Below, piece by piece: positions 1 to 5,569 of a stretch of DNA of 9,580 bases. The notes under the pieces were generated by a model. That model had not been told where the DNA came from, searched no databases, and was given only the letters and a program-made list of their open reading frames with translations. Origin of the DNA: an uncultured Bacteroidales bacterium (GTDB lineage: Bacteria > Bacteroidota > Bacteroidia > Bacteroidales > UBA932); contig CALBPX010000064.1 in NCBI GenBank assembly GCA_937899055.1, positions 1 to 9,580 of the forward strand, written 5' to 3'. Position numbers and translations under genes: made by a program. Each line of letters begins with the position of its first letter. The first letter of the stretch is position 1.

Positions 1-833
1 TTCCAACGCCTTTTGTATCCCTCCGCAATTCCATCCTCAAAAGCATCCGCAACATCTTCTCTGTTGGGGTCTTTACCTTTTGATGTGGTTGGACATACGG
101 TGTTCATATATTCAATTCCCGTCATAGTAAAGTTGTTTAATTCATTGTACAAAGCATTTAATTGCGCCATTGTTTCCGGGCAGTCAGGATGAAACTCGCT
201 TTTTGCCCACTTCAAGGCATTAAGCATATTCTCGCTCGGCTTCCAATGAGGCTGGGGACGGAGGAATTTGAGCCAAGAAATAAGTTCATCAAGTAAAAAT
301 CCATCAGTTGCACATATTCTACCTTGACATTTACTTGCCTGAAAATCTAATATCCCAATTATCGCATTTCGTTTCTTCTCATCCTCCTCATTCCACTCCT
401 CTTTTGGCTGAGGATGGAGGGATTTGAGCTTCTCAAGAAAAGGAATAACTCTCTTTGACACATCTTCTCTTTTTACATAACTCCAATACGGGTCTGAAAT
501 ACATCTACATACGCAGGTATGCAGCAATTCAAACAATTCTTCATCTTCCTCGCCCCACTCTGCGGGCTTCTGCTCTTTCTGCCTTTCGAGGTAGGCAAGT
601 AGTTTTTCTTGACCTATTTCATTACCTCTATACTTTATGCCATACTTATCACAAGCACCTTTAACTATGTGTATCAATATTTTCCTTACCCTCTCGTCCT
701 CGCTCTCCTTGAGTTCGGGGAAGATTTCTTCAAGAATTTGATTGGTGTAACCAACATATCCATCAGTAGGATTTTTGTCATATCTGGCTTTTGCTCTTTC
801 CAGGGCTTCTTTATATGTTTTCTCGTTGTCCAT
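1..833 (-). CDS. Repeat-module hypothetical protein of gut phages (partial, C-terminus beyond left edge)
   Basis: An open frame runs without a stop from ATG at 833 to the window edge, at least 277 residues, so the C-terminus is missing. After an N-terminal part with the acidic stretch ESEDERVRK (near residue 43), it shows three imperfect modules about 50 residues apart, each centred on a Trp (W93, W147, W197) in the contexts QKPAEWGEEDE, PKEEWNEEDEK and PHWKPSEN, preceded by a short helix such as FLEKL or WLKFL. The repeats are also visible in DNA (241-274 against 391-431). Proteins with EWSEEDE-type repeats are common in Bacteroidales phages and gut viromes; I know of no function. The start lies 2 bases after the previous stop with AGGAATAATT in front, so it is probably translationally coupled. 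No catalytic motif, signal peptide or membrane segment is seen in the visible part. Confidence 0.85.
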   Translation of the reverse strand, partial: MDNEKTYKEALERAKARYDKNPTDGYVGYTNQILEEIFPELKESEDERVRKILIHIVKGACDKYGIKYRGNEIGQEKLLAYLERQKEQKPAEWGEEDEELFELLHTCVCRCISDPYWSYVKREDVSKRVIPFLEKLKSLHPQPKEEWNEEDEKKRNAIIGILDFQASKCQGRICATDGFLLDELISWLKFLRPQPHWKPSENMLNALKWAKSEFHPDCPETMAQLNALYNELNNFTMTGIEYMNTVCPTTSKGKDPNREDVADAFEDGIAEGYKRRW

Positions 834-835
834 AA

Positions 836-1408
836 TTATTCCTCTTTTCGCTTGTTTTTATTATACTCCAGCATAAACTTTATAGCATTTTCCACAGTCC
901 AATCTTCTGGAAGCGCCGTCAGGAACCGCCATAGCAGATTCATTGCTCCTTCCAAGGTTAAAGTGTCAAGCGGAGCAAACTTCGCGCATCTGTCCCGCAA
1001 CCACTGTTGACCTGCCACGAAAGCCACAATCATCTGGTCTGAATTGTATAAAGACATACTCTTGCCATCTGGACTTTCCGAAACGGCATTACACATCGGG
1101 TAAATAGTTCCCACAAAACACCTTGCGGCTTCAACCTCGTCACTTGATTTTGCGGCCATCCTGATTGTGCCACTGAATTGCTTTTGTTCGGGTGTTTCAT
1201 CCCAATGTAGTTCATTTGATTCAGCGGGTGTAGTAGGCATTTCGGAGATTCCGGCTGCTCTAAAGTACGGGCGTGTGAGTCGCATTATTTCTGTCTCGGA
1301 TAGTTCACTACCATCGACGCGACGAATAACTTTGAAATTATCAATAAGTTGCTTGTTCAGAGCTCCATTCAGCGTATCCAAAATTCTCCGTTCAATATCC
1401 AGTTTCAT
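836..1408 (-). CDS. Hypothetical phage protein, 190 aa
   Basis: This 190-residue protein starts MKLDIERRIL and ends in a basic/acidic tail (KNKRKEE). I do not recognise the family. It is soluble, with no signal peptide or membrane segment; the N-terminal 60 residues look helical, the middle carries a short Ser/Asp/Glu-rich stretch, and the C-terminal third (from about residue 125) is helical with several Trp residues. The start is 8 bases after the previous stop and has the leader GAAAACATTATGAAA, like other genes here; the downstream gene begins 2 bases after its stop. It sits in a run of three same-strand genes after the pentamer array. Coding status is supported by tight packing and length; function is not. 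Confidence 0.8.
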   Translation of the reverse strand: MKLDIERRILDTLNGALNKQLIDNFKVIRRVDGSELSETEIMRLTRPYFRAAGISEMPTTPAESNELHWDETPEQKQFSGTIRMAAKSSDEVEAARCFVGTIYPMCNAVSESPDGKSMSLYNSDQMIVAFVAGQQWLRDRCAKFAPLDTLTLEGAMNLLWRFLTALPEDWTVENAIKFMLEYNKNKRKEE

Positions 1409-1416
1409 AATGTTTT

Positions 1417-1902
1417 CTATTGCAGATTTATCGCTTTCAACATTTCGGCCTTCACGGGATTGAGCTCCTGGATCTGGCTATACTTGGTGACAAAGGAAGA
1501 CATTTCTTCCTTGGCCTGGGCGAGCAGATCGGCATACATCTTTTCGTTGTGTATGGCTTCTGTCAGCGGAGTGTAAGAGCGACGCTCATCATCGGCAGGA
1601 CGAACGTTGACAAAAGCGCGGACGGAATAGTGAACATCGCTATTCACAATTACAACCTGGATAGAATCAATGAGCTTGCGTGCCTGTTCCTTGCGGTACG
1701 ATTCTGCCGCTGCTTTATCGTCCCACTGGAAGCACCGGTGCAAAACCGCCGATGCTTCCCTGCTTTCCTCAACGACAAACTCCGGACGGAGGATGCCGTG
1801 CTTTTCGCGGATGCGCTCCAGCTCTGCTGCCGCCTCGTCCGCTGTCACTTTCCCTTTGTAAAGTGCTGGTACTGTAAATTCAAATTTCGTTTTCATTGTC
1901 AT
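1417..1902 (-). CDS. Conserved phage protein with LH..F.WDD..A motif, 161 aa, unknown function
   Basis: The protein of 161 residues has a recognisable phage-family core: a helix (ADEAAAELERIREKHG, about 21-36), then FVVEESRE, LHRCFQWDDKAAAESYRKEQ (about 54-73) and ARKLIDSIQVV. I recall this LH-x2-F-x-WDD-x2-A-x3-YR-x2-QAR pattern from many temperate phages of different hosts as a protein of unknown function, usually in early regions. The C-terminal part is helical, ending KAEMLKAINLQ. Start choice: ATG at 1902 gives MTMKTKFEF; ATG at 1896 (MKTKFEF) is possible. Upstream is GGAAAGG, the last part of the GGNNN array, so the array may touch its translation start. It is the first gene after the array. 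Confidence 0.85.
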   Translation of the reverse strand: MTMKTKFEFTVPALYKGKVTADEAAAELERIREKHGILRPEFVVEESREASAVLHRCFQWDDKAAAESYRKEQARKLIDSIQVVIVNSDVHYSVRAFVNVRPADDERRSYTPLTEAIHNEKMYADLLAQAKEEMSSFVTKYSQIQELNPVKAEMLKAINLQ

Positions 1903-1913
1903 TACTTTTTAAT

Positions 1914-2455
1914 CCTTTCCTGCCCTTCCATGCCATACCTAACCCCACTACGCCTTTTCATACCCAACCGTTCCTGCAAGACCTCGCCGCGCCTCGGCGT
2001 ACCACGCCATACCTTGCCCGTCCCCGCATTGCCTGTCCTTTCCTGCCTCACCACACCCTAACTGACCAGACCTGACCGAACCAATAAACACCGGGCCTAT
2101 CCCTACCTGCCTAACCCTGCCCCGCCGAACTCAACCCCACCGCGCCAAGCACCGCCACACCGTACCTATGCGAACCTGTCCGTTCCTGCCTAACCGTTCC
2201 GAACCGGACGAAGCCTAACCCATCCATGAGCAGCCGCACCTGCCATACCTTGCCGCACCTCGCCCGTCCGAACCCGTCCGTACCAATCCTGCCTGTCCGT
2301 ACCGAACTCTGCCAAACAACGCCGTTCCATTCCTGCCGTACCAAACCCCGCCAGTACTTACCCCGCAGTACGGAGCCTGAACATAACGTGCAGCGCCTTT
2401 CCTGCCGAACCTAACAGAGCCATATCACGCCAGTCATTGCCTTACCATTCCTGCC
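1914..2455 (-). repeat. Degenerate GGNNN pentamer array filling a 553-bp gene-free spacer
   Basis: From the base after the stop codon of the 213-aa gene to the ribosome-binding region of the 161-aa gene, a GG dinucleotide recurs about every 5 bases on the minus (transcribed sense) strand, with slow phase slips; on the plus strand it reads CCNNN. There are about 108 pentamer slots over 542 bp. The three bases between GG pairs vary but favour CAG, AAT, AAC, TAC, TTA and TTC. The octamer GGCAGGAA recurs in one orientation. A period of 5 is not a multiple of 3 and stops occur in all frames, so it does not look coding; a 77-codon minus-strand frame at 2111-2344 is judged a by-product of G-rich DNA. 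I know of no named element of this type. Confidence 0.85.
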
Positions 2456-3097
2456 TTACTTCTCTGTATTGGCCACTTCGAACAAGCCAAAGCTGCCACT
2501 ATTACTCTTTTCCGGTCTCCATTCTCCCACACCGCAGCAGAATCCAGCAGCGTTCACGAATGCGACAATCTGCTCTGGTGTAAACGTGTCGCTGATGTAT
2601 CGGATAGTGAGAACCGCGCTCCAGGAAGGGAAGCATGCACGATAACGAGGGCTGGCGACCTTGGTCATAGCGCCCACACGCACCATGTCTTCACGCATCT
2701 GCGGCGTCCCCTTGATTTCGACATATCCGGTTCCAGGATCATCGGCAAGAACATGAAGCTTTGTGCGAACAGACGTCATGGGGAAATCGTAGACTTCCTT
2801 AGCTGCACGGACAATAGCGGCCTTGAAGGCTACTGCGGGGAAACCGTAGGTCTTTCCGTCGGACAAGTAGTAGATACTCTTTTCGTACTGTTCCTGCGGG
2901 TCGGCTGCGGCCTTTTTCCCTTGCTTAACCTTACCAGGAGCGCTTTCCTGAATCTGCTGTTTCGATTTCTCGTCAAAGCGCGAGACGATAAGAGGAGCCA
3001 CGCCAACGATTGGGATTCTGATAGTGTTTGTGTTGAGGGATACATTGATTTGCTGTACCTCGGTTGCTGCCGGAGCAGCTGCTTTCTTTGTTGCCAT
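2456..3097 (-). CDS. Conserved phage early protein with GVGEWRPEKS-type glycine-rich motif, 213 aa
   Basis: The protein has 213 residues. A low-complexity start (MATKKAAAPAATEV) is followed by a beta-rich region (NTIRIPIVGVAPLIVSRF, about 24-41), a Lys/Gln-rich segment, then GFPAVAFKAAIVRAAKE (85-101) and, near the C-terminus, GFCCGVGEWRPEKS (185-198) ending in GSFGLFEV. I recall similar GVGEWRP proteins in temperate and actinobacterial phages, close to recombination or replication genes, without known function. The pairing FPAVAFKAAI plus a late glycine-rich loop is loosely like RAMP/Cas7-type folds, which is only a guess. ATG at 3097 is chosen over an upstream start at 3169 because it avoids overlapping the previous gene, begins the natural MATKK protein, and has an AACACTTAAA leader shared with the gene starting at 7208. 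Confidence 0.85.
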   Translation of the reverse strand: MATKKAAAPAATEVQQINVSLNTNTIRIPIVGVAPLIVSRFDEKSKQQIQESAPGKVKQGKKAAADPQEQYEKSIYYLSDGKTYGFPAVAFKAAIVRAAKEVYDFPMTSVRTKLHVLADDPGTGYVEIKGTPQMREDMVRVGAMTKVASPRYRACFPSWSAVLTIRYISDTFTPEQIVAFVNAAGFCCGVGEWRPEKSNSGSFGLFEVANTEK

Positions 3098-3123
3098 AAT
3101 CTGTGTGTTGTTTTTAAGTGTTG
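3098..3123 (-). promoter_or_regulatory. Leader of the 213-aa gene with CAACACTTAAANACAACACA element
   Basis: On the minus strand the gap before ATG 3097 contains CAACACTTAAAAACAACACA, then CAGATTATGGCA. The leader of the 145-aa gene (before 7208) has the same 20-base element with one difference, followed by ATTATGGCA. Weaker relatives (TTAACACCTCAAAACATTATGGCA) precede 3713. It lacks a Shine-Dalgarno and is probably an A-rich translation enhancer; a binding site for a regulator is possible. Confidence 0.5.
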
Positions 3124-3441
3124 TTAAAAGATTCTGATTTTCACTTCGGTGGGATAGTCGTCTTCCCATTTCACGTCGGGGAAAAGGTCTTCGTCAAGCT
3201 GGACAAATTCTCCGCCTGTAAGATTCCAATAGCCTCCTTTCCAGCCTCCGTTGTCCATGCGGACAAACTCCCGCTTATCCACATTCCCTGGATGAAGAAA
3301 GAGGAACAGACTGCCATTTTCGTCCCTTGCGACAAAGCTCTGAAGGATTACATTGTACTTCTCCTGCAATTCTCCGTTGAAGGAGCTGCCGGGCTGGTTG
3401 ACTATCTTGCCGACAGTGATTTGTGTTCCAGTGATTGTCAT
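3124..3441 (-). CDS. Hypothetical phage protein, 105 aa
   Basis: A 105-residue protein beginning MTITGTQITVGKIVNQPG. The pattern is beta-rich: VILQSFVARDENGSLFLFLH, then a Gly/Trp-rich turn (MDNGGWKGGYWNLTGGEFV) and an acidic stretch (DEDLFPDVKWEDDYP) before KIRIF. I do not recognise a characterised family. Its ATG overlaps the stop of the preceding HTH gene as ATGA, a common sign of translational coupling, so the two proteins are probably made in step. There is no membrane segment or signal peptide. It ends 26 bases before the 213-aa gene. Confidence 0.8.
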   Translation of the reverse strand: MTITGTQITVGKIVNQPGSSFNGELQEKYNVILQSFVARDENGSLFLFLHPGNVDKREFVRMDNGGWKGGYWNLTGGEFVQLDEDLFPDVKWEDDYPTEVKIRIF

Positions 3442-3713
3442 ACGGCCATGTCCAGTTTGGGTTCAGTGATTCGGTAAGACATAACGTGGCAGGGATTGCC
3501 TTCGCTGTCTTTCACCCACACCATCTTCTTCTCAATCTCGGTGTGGCCGTCTTTCAGGATAAGCTCGGATACGCGGGTAGCGAGCTTGGTGCCCATCTTG
3601 CCAAGGATGGCATCCATAGGGGTAAGTACCTCCCCGGCCTGGAGCCGTTCCAGGATGCGGGCTTTCTGTGACTTGCTCCGCTTGGGGTTGGGGTTGTTAT
3701 TTTTGCGTGCCAT
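3438..3713 (-). CDS. Small winged helix-turn-helix protein, 91 aa
   Basis: The 91-residue protein has a basic N-terminus (MARKNNNPNPKRSKSQKAR) and then a compact HTH: ILERLQAGEVLTPMDAI (about 20-36), a turn LGKMGTKLATRVSELILKDG (37-56) and a beta wing (TEIEKKMVWVKDS, then HVMSYRI). This is the layout of the small phage family in which an LTPMDAL-like helix precedes a LATRISEL recognition helix (HTH_39-type in Pfam terms, from memory). It would bind DNA, perhaps as a regulator or replication accessory. ATG 3713 fits MARKNN, 14 bases after the previous stop, with TTAACACCTCAAAACATT in front; a longer frame to 3872 would overlap the upstream gene. ATGA overlap couples it to the next gene. Confidence 0.85.
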   Translation of the reverse strand: MARKNNNPNPKRSKSQKARILERLQAGEVLTPMDAILGKMGTKLATRVSELILKDGHTEIEKKMVWVKDSEGNPCHVMSYRITEPKLDMAV

Positions 3714-3727
3714 AATGTTTTGAGGTG

Positions 3728-4009
3728 TTAATCTTCGTAAATCAGTTTTGTGCAGTGATGAGACAGGATGAAGGGCCAAAGCGCCGGCTTGAAGCTGTCC
3801 ATGTTCTGCTCTATGTACTCGCGGAGGTTGTCGGGGATGAAGATGAACATCGTGTCTCCTTCCACGTGCCACCAGGTATCATCGGAGAGCGTTGCCTGCC
3901 GAATTTCGTCTGGAGCGTCCAGCTTTGTCACGATGCCTTGGATTTTCTTCCAGACATCCAGCCATGCCACGGGCTGGGAGTTACTGCTATGATTCTTCTT
4001 TCGTCTCAT
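3728..4009 (-). CDS. Small protein resembling the N-terminal domain of DnaA, 93 aa
   Basis: After a basic polar start (MRRKKNHSSNSQ) the 93-residue protein has WLDVWKKIQGIV (16-27), a WWHVEGDTMFIFIPDNLREY stretch (46-65) and IEQNMDSFKPALWPFI (66-81). The order helix, W, strand with GDT-hydrophobic-P-x-NLREYI, helix matches what is known of DnaA domain I (for example in E. coli W..PLQAELSDNTLALYAPN), which binds the replicative helicase and DiaA-like partners. The similarity was judged by eye and is inference. The gene overlaps the end of the 223-aa gene by 23 bases in another frame and is in the replication block, which suits a helicase- or initiator-binding role. There is no AAA+ or DNA-binding part, so it is not a complete DnaA. 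Confidence 0.75.
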   Translation of the reverse strand: MRRKKNHSSNSQPVAWLDVWKKIQGIVTKLDAPDEIRQATLSDDTWWHVEGDTMFIFIPDNLREYIEQNMDSFKPALWPFILSHHCTKLIYED

Positions 4010-4658
4010 TGTTTGTCTGTTTTAGTATCTGTTCTGCCTGTCTGCGGACTTTCTCGCGGTGTGCCGCCGATTCCTCGGAGGTGTAGACTTTCTTCGCCTG
4101 CGGGCCGTTTATGCGGTGCTGGGTGAAGTCGGGGAGTTCAATCTTTCCGGCCTGCTGCGCTGCATAGAGCTCTTTGAAAAATCTCTCGTTGGCGTCCTGC
4201 TCTGCCTTGACCCTGCGTTTGTGGAAAATTGCCAATGCTGCCGCTTTCTTCTCGCTACGGATAAATCCATTCAGGAATCCATGCAGAGATACCGCCGTAA
4301 GCCCGTAGTATTCTCCATATTCTTTGAAAACTCCGTTTCTGAAAGCCTCCTGCATTTCAACCAGCGTAAGGTCGTTGAGGCGGGAATCCGCCATAATGTC
4401 CTCATCCAGCGTGATAATGTCAATCTTTATCGTAGCAGGGTCAATGGTCACGTGAGTAATGAGCGCAAGGCCAAAGAACTGCTTATTGAGCCATGAAAGC
4501 CTCTGTGCATCACTCCCGTCCTTGTAACGGGGATAGGCATTTCTGCCGTCAGCGAGTTTTGCGGCCCGAAGGTCTGCAAGCTGCAATGGCGTAGCAATCT
4601 GCTTTCCGCTACTGACAATCTGGAGTGCTGTCTCCTGGCGTATTGCTATTTGTTCCAT
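3987..4658 (-). CDS. Probable replication accessory protein of Bacteroidales phages, 223 aa
   Basis: The 223-residue protein carries LQLADLRAAKL near the start, a central LSWLNKQFFGLALITHVTID, then the conserved-looking core LTLVEMQEAFRNGVFKEYGEYYGLTAVSLHGFL (97-129) and a long charged helical C-terminus, likely coiled coil (HKRRVKAEQDANERFFKEL...). I recall LT.EE...AF..G..GEYG...GLN..T...W proteins in Bacteroidetes phages and mobile elements, generally hypothetical. Position directly after the initiator, overlapping it by 50 bases, suggests a helicase-loader or accessory role, comparable in place to lambda P, but no ATPase motif is seen. It also overlaps the DnaA-N-like gene by 23 bases. Exact family and function are uncertain. 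Confidence 0.8.
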   Translation of the reverse strand: MEQIAIRQETALQIVSSGKQIATPLQLADLRAAKLADGRNAYPRYKDGSDAQRLSWLNKQFFGLALITHVTIDPATIKIDIITLDEDIMADSRLNDLTLVEMQEAFRNGVFKEYGEYYGLTAVSLHGFLNGFIRSEKKAAALAIFHKRRVKAEQDANERFFKELYAAQQAGKIELPDFTQHRINGPQAKKVYTSEESAAHREKVRRQAEQILKQTNNETKEES

Positions 4659-5565
4659 GAATCCACTGTTCTACTTCGTTAAACGTATCTATTGCCTTTT
4701 CAACTCTGGTCTTTTGCTGGCCCTGTGCCGCGCTTCCTTTGTTCTGCCCAACCACAATCGGCTTGTTATCGTAGTTCCCTTCGTAAACTTTCACCCAGTT
4801 TTCGCCATTGGTAAATATCCAATCAAAGTCTGCTGACCATCCCGTCTTGTTGTCTCCCTGGCAGAACTTGCTGGTACATACCTTTGTGAAAACCTGCCTG
4901 CAAACTTCCACCGGATTACCCACCTTGGAAAACTCCTTCCACCTAATCCGCATTTTCTTTTTTCGCTTGTCCGAAAGTGTGAGAACTTGCGGCAATGTGG
5001 ATTGAGTTTCAGCAACCGTCCTGTTCCAAAAGTCAACAATATTTTGGCAATGCCTGTCTGGAAGAATTTTATCAGATTCATCAGTTTTTTCCGGTGCGTC
5101 CGACGGTTCAGTCGGACACAGTTCGTTAGAACTGATAATATCTTCTTTCATTCTTACATTCTTATCATTCTTGTTTGTTGTCGTTTGATTGTCGCTTGCT
5201 TGTCGGTCGCTTGTCGGTTGCGTGTCGCTTGTTTGTCGCACCACTTCCTCGCGGACTTGGTATTTATCATAGTTATAGATAGTTACCACCGTAAATCGGT
5301 TTGTCGGTTTTGAGGAAATCTCGCCCGTGTGTTGAAGCCGTGTCAACCCTGTTCTTACCTGCCTCACAGAAAGTCCTGTGTGCTCTGAAAGCTTACCCAA
5401 AGAGGTTACAATCTGCCCGCGCTGGATAGTAAGGCCGTGCCATTTCTCGTCCTCATGGTTGGCCAGGAGAAGGAGTATGACAAACAGGTGCGCCGTCTCC
5501 GGAGAGTCGTGCCACTCCCATTTAAGGAATCTACGATGCATTTTTATCCAGCCTTCGCTATCCAT
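4609..5565 (-). CDS. Phage replication initiator / replisome organiser, winged helix, 318 aa
   Basis: The N-terminal domain (1-105) is the phage replication-protein winged helix: GWIKMHRRFLKWEWHD, LFVILLLLANHEDEKW, GQIVTSLGKLSEHTGLSVRQ, then RTGLTRLQHTGEISSKPTNR and VTIYNYDKYQ. A polar linker (108-170, rich in Thr, Ser, Asp, Gln) follows, then a C-terminal domain (about 172-265) with IVDFWNRTVAE, LSDKRKKKMRIRWKEF and FDWIFTNGENWVKVYEGNYD, the usual ending of this family. It should bind the phage origin and recruit the host or phage helicase. Six 11-bp direct repeats and an AT-rich tract lie in the linker-coding part. Start ATG 5565 is 4 bases after the nuclease stop; it overlaps the next gene by 50 bases. 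Confidence 0.93.
   Translation of the reverse strand: MDSEGWIKMHRRFLKWEWHDSPETAHLFVILLLLANHEDEKWHGLTIQRGQIVTSLGKLSEHTGLSVRQVRTGLTRLQHTGEISSKPTNRFTVVTIYNYDKYQVREEVVRQTSDTQPTSDRQASDNQTTTNKNDKNVRMKEDIISSNELCPTEPSDAPEKTDESDKILPDRHCQNIVDFWNRTVAETQSTLPQVLTLSDKRKKKMRIRWKEFSKVGNPVEVCRQVFTKVCTSKFCQGDNKTGWSADFDWIFTNGENWVKVYEGNYDNKPIVVGQNKGSAAQGQQKTRVEKAIDTFNEVEQWIHGTNSNTPGDSTPDCQ
5131..5177. other. AT-rich tract beside iterons, candidate DNA unwinding element
   Basis: About three quarters A+T in otherwise near-even DNA, with a strong strand bias (pyrimidine-rich on the plus strand). The heptamer CATTCTT occurs three times (5149, 5157, 5166). It immediately flanks the iterons on the side downstream in the initiator gene. 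In lambda the AT-rich region is placed in the same way in gene O. Role inferred from layout. Confidence 0.5.
5178..5243. repeat. Six 11-bp direct repeats (iterons) inside the initiator gene, candidate replication origin
   Basis: Six head-to-tail units of 11 bp, consensus TTGTCGSTTGC on the plus strand (GCAAGCSACAA on the minus): units start at 5178, 5189, 5200, 5211, 5222 and 5233. The TTGTCG core is exact in five and GTGTCG in one; the last five bases vary. The 11-bp period is one helical turn and is not a multiple of three, so it does not come from a repeated peptide; it codes for linker residues 108-130. Lambda and related phages have their initiator-bound iterons in the same part of the O gene. 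I infer a replication origin. Confidence 0.75.
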
Positions 5566-5569
5566 TCTA

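Noticed and set aside
609..1010. 133-codon plus-strand frame
   Set aside because: Antisense to the partial repeat-module gene and the 190-aa gene, which have better composition and packed junctions.
1420..2061. 213-codon plus-strand frame
   Set aside because: It lies opposite the conserved 161-aa gene and runs into the array; Cys/Leu/Arg-rich shadow of minus-strand coding.
2111..2344. 77-codon minus-strand frame inside the pentamer array
   Set aside because: Its composition (Gly, Val, Arg, Trp, Gln) follows from GG every 5 bases, the frame has no leader, and similar open frames occur on the other strand.
1914..2455. CRISPR array reading of the repeat region
   Set aside because: There are no long identical repeats with unique spacers and no cas genes; the period is 5 bases.
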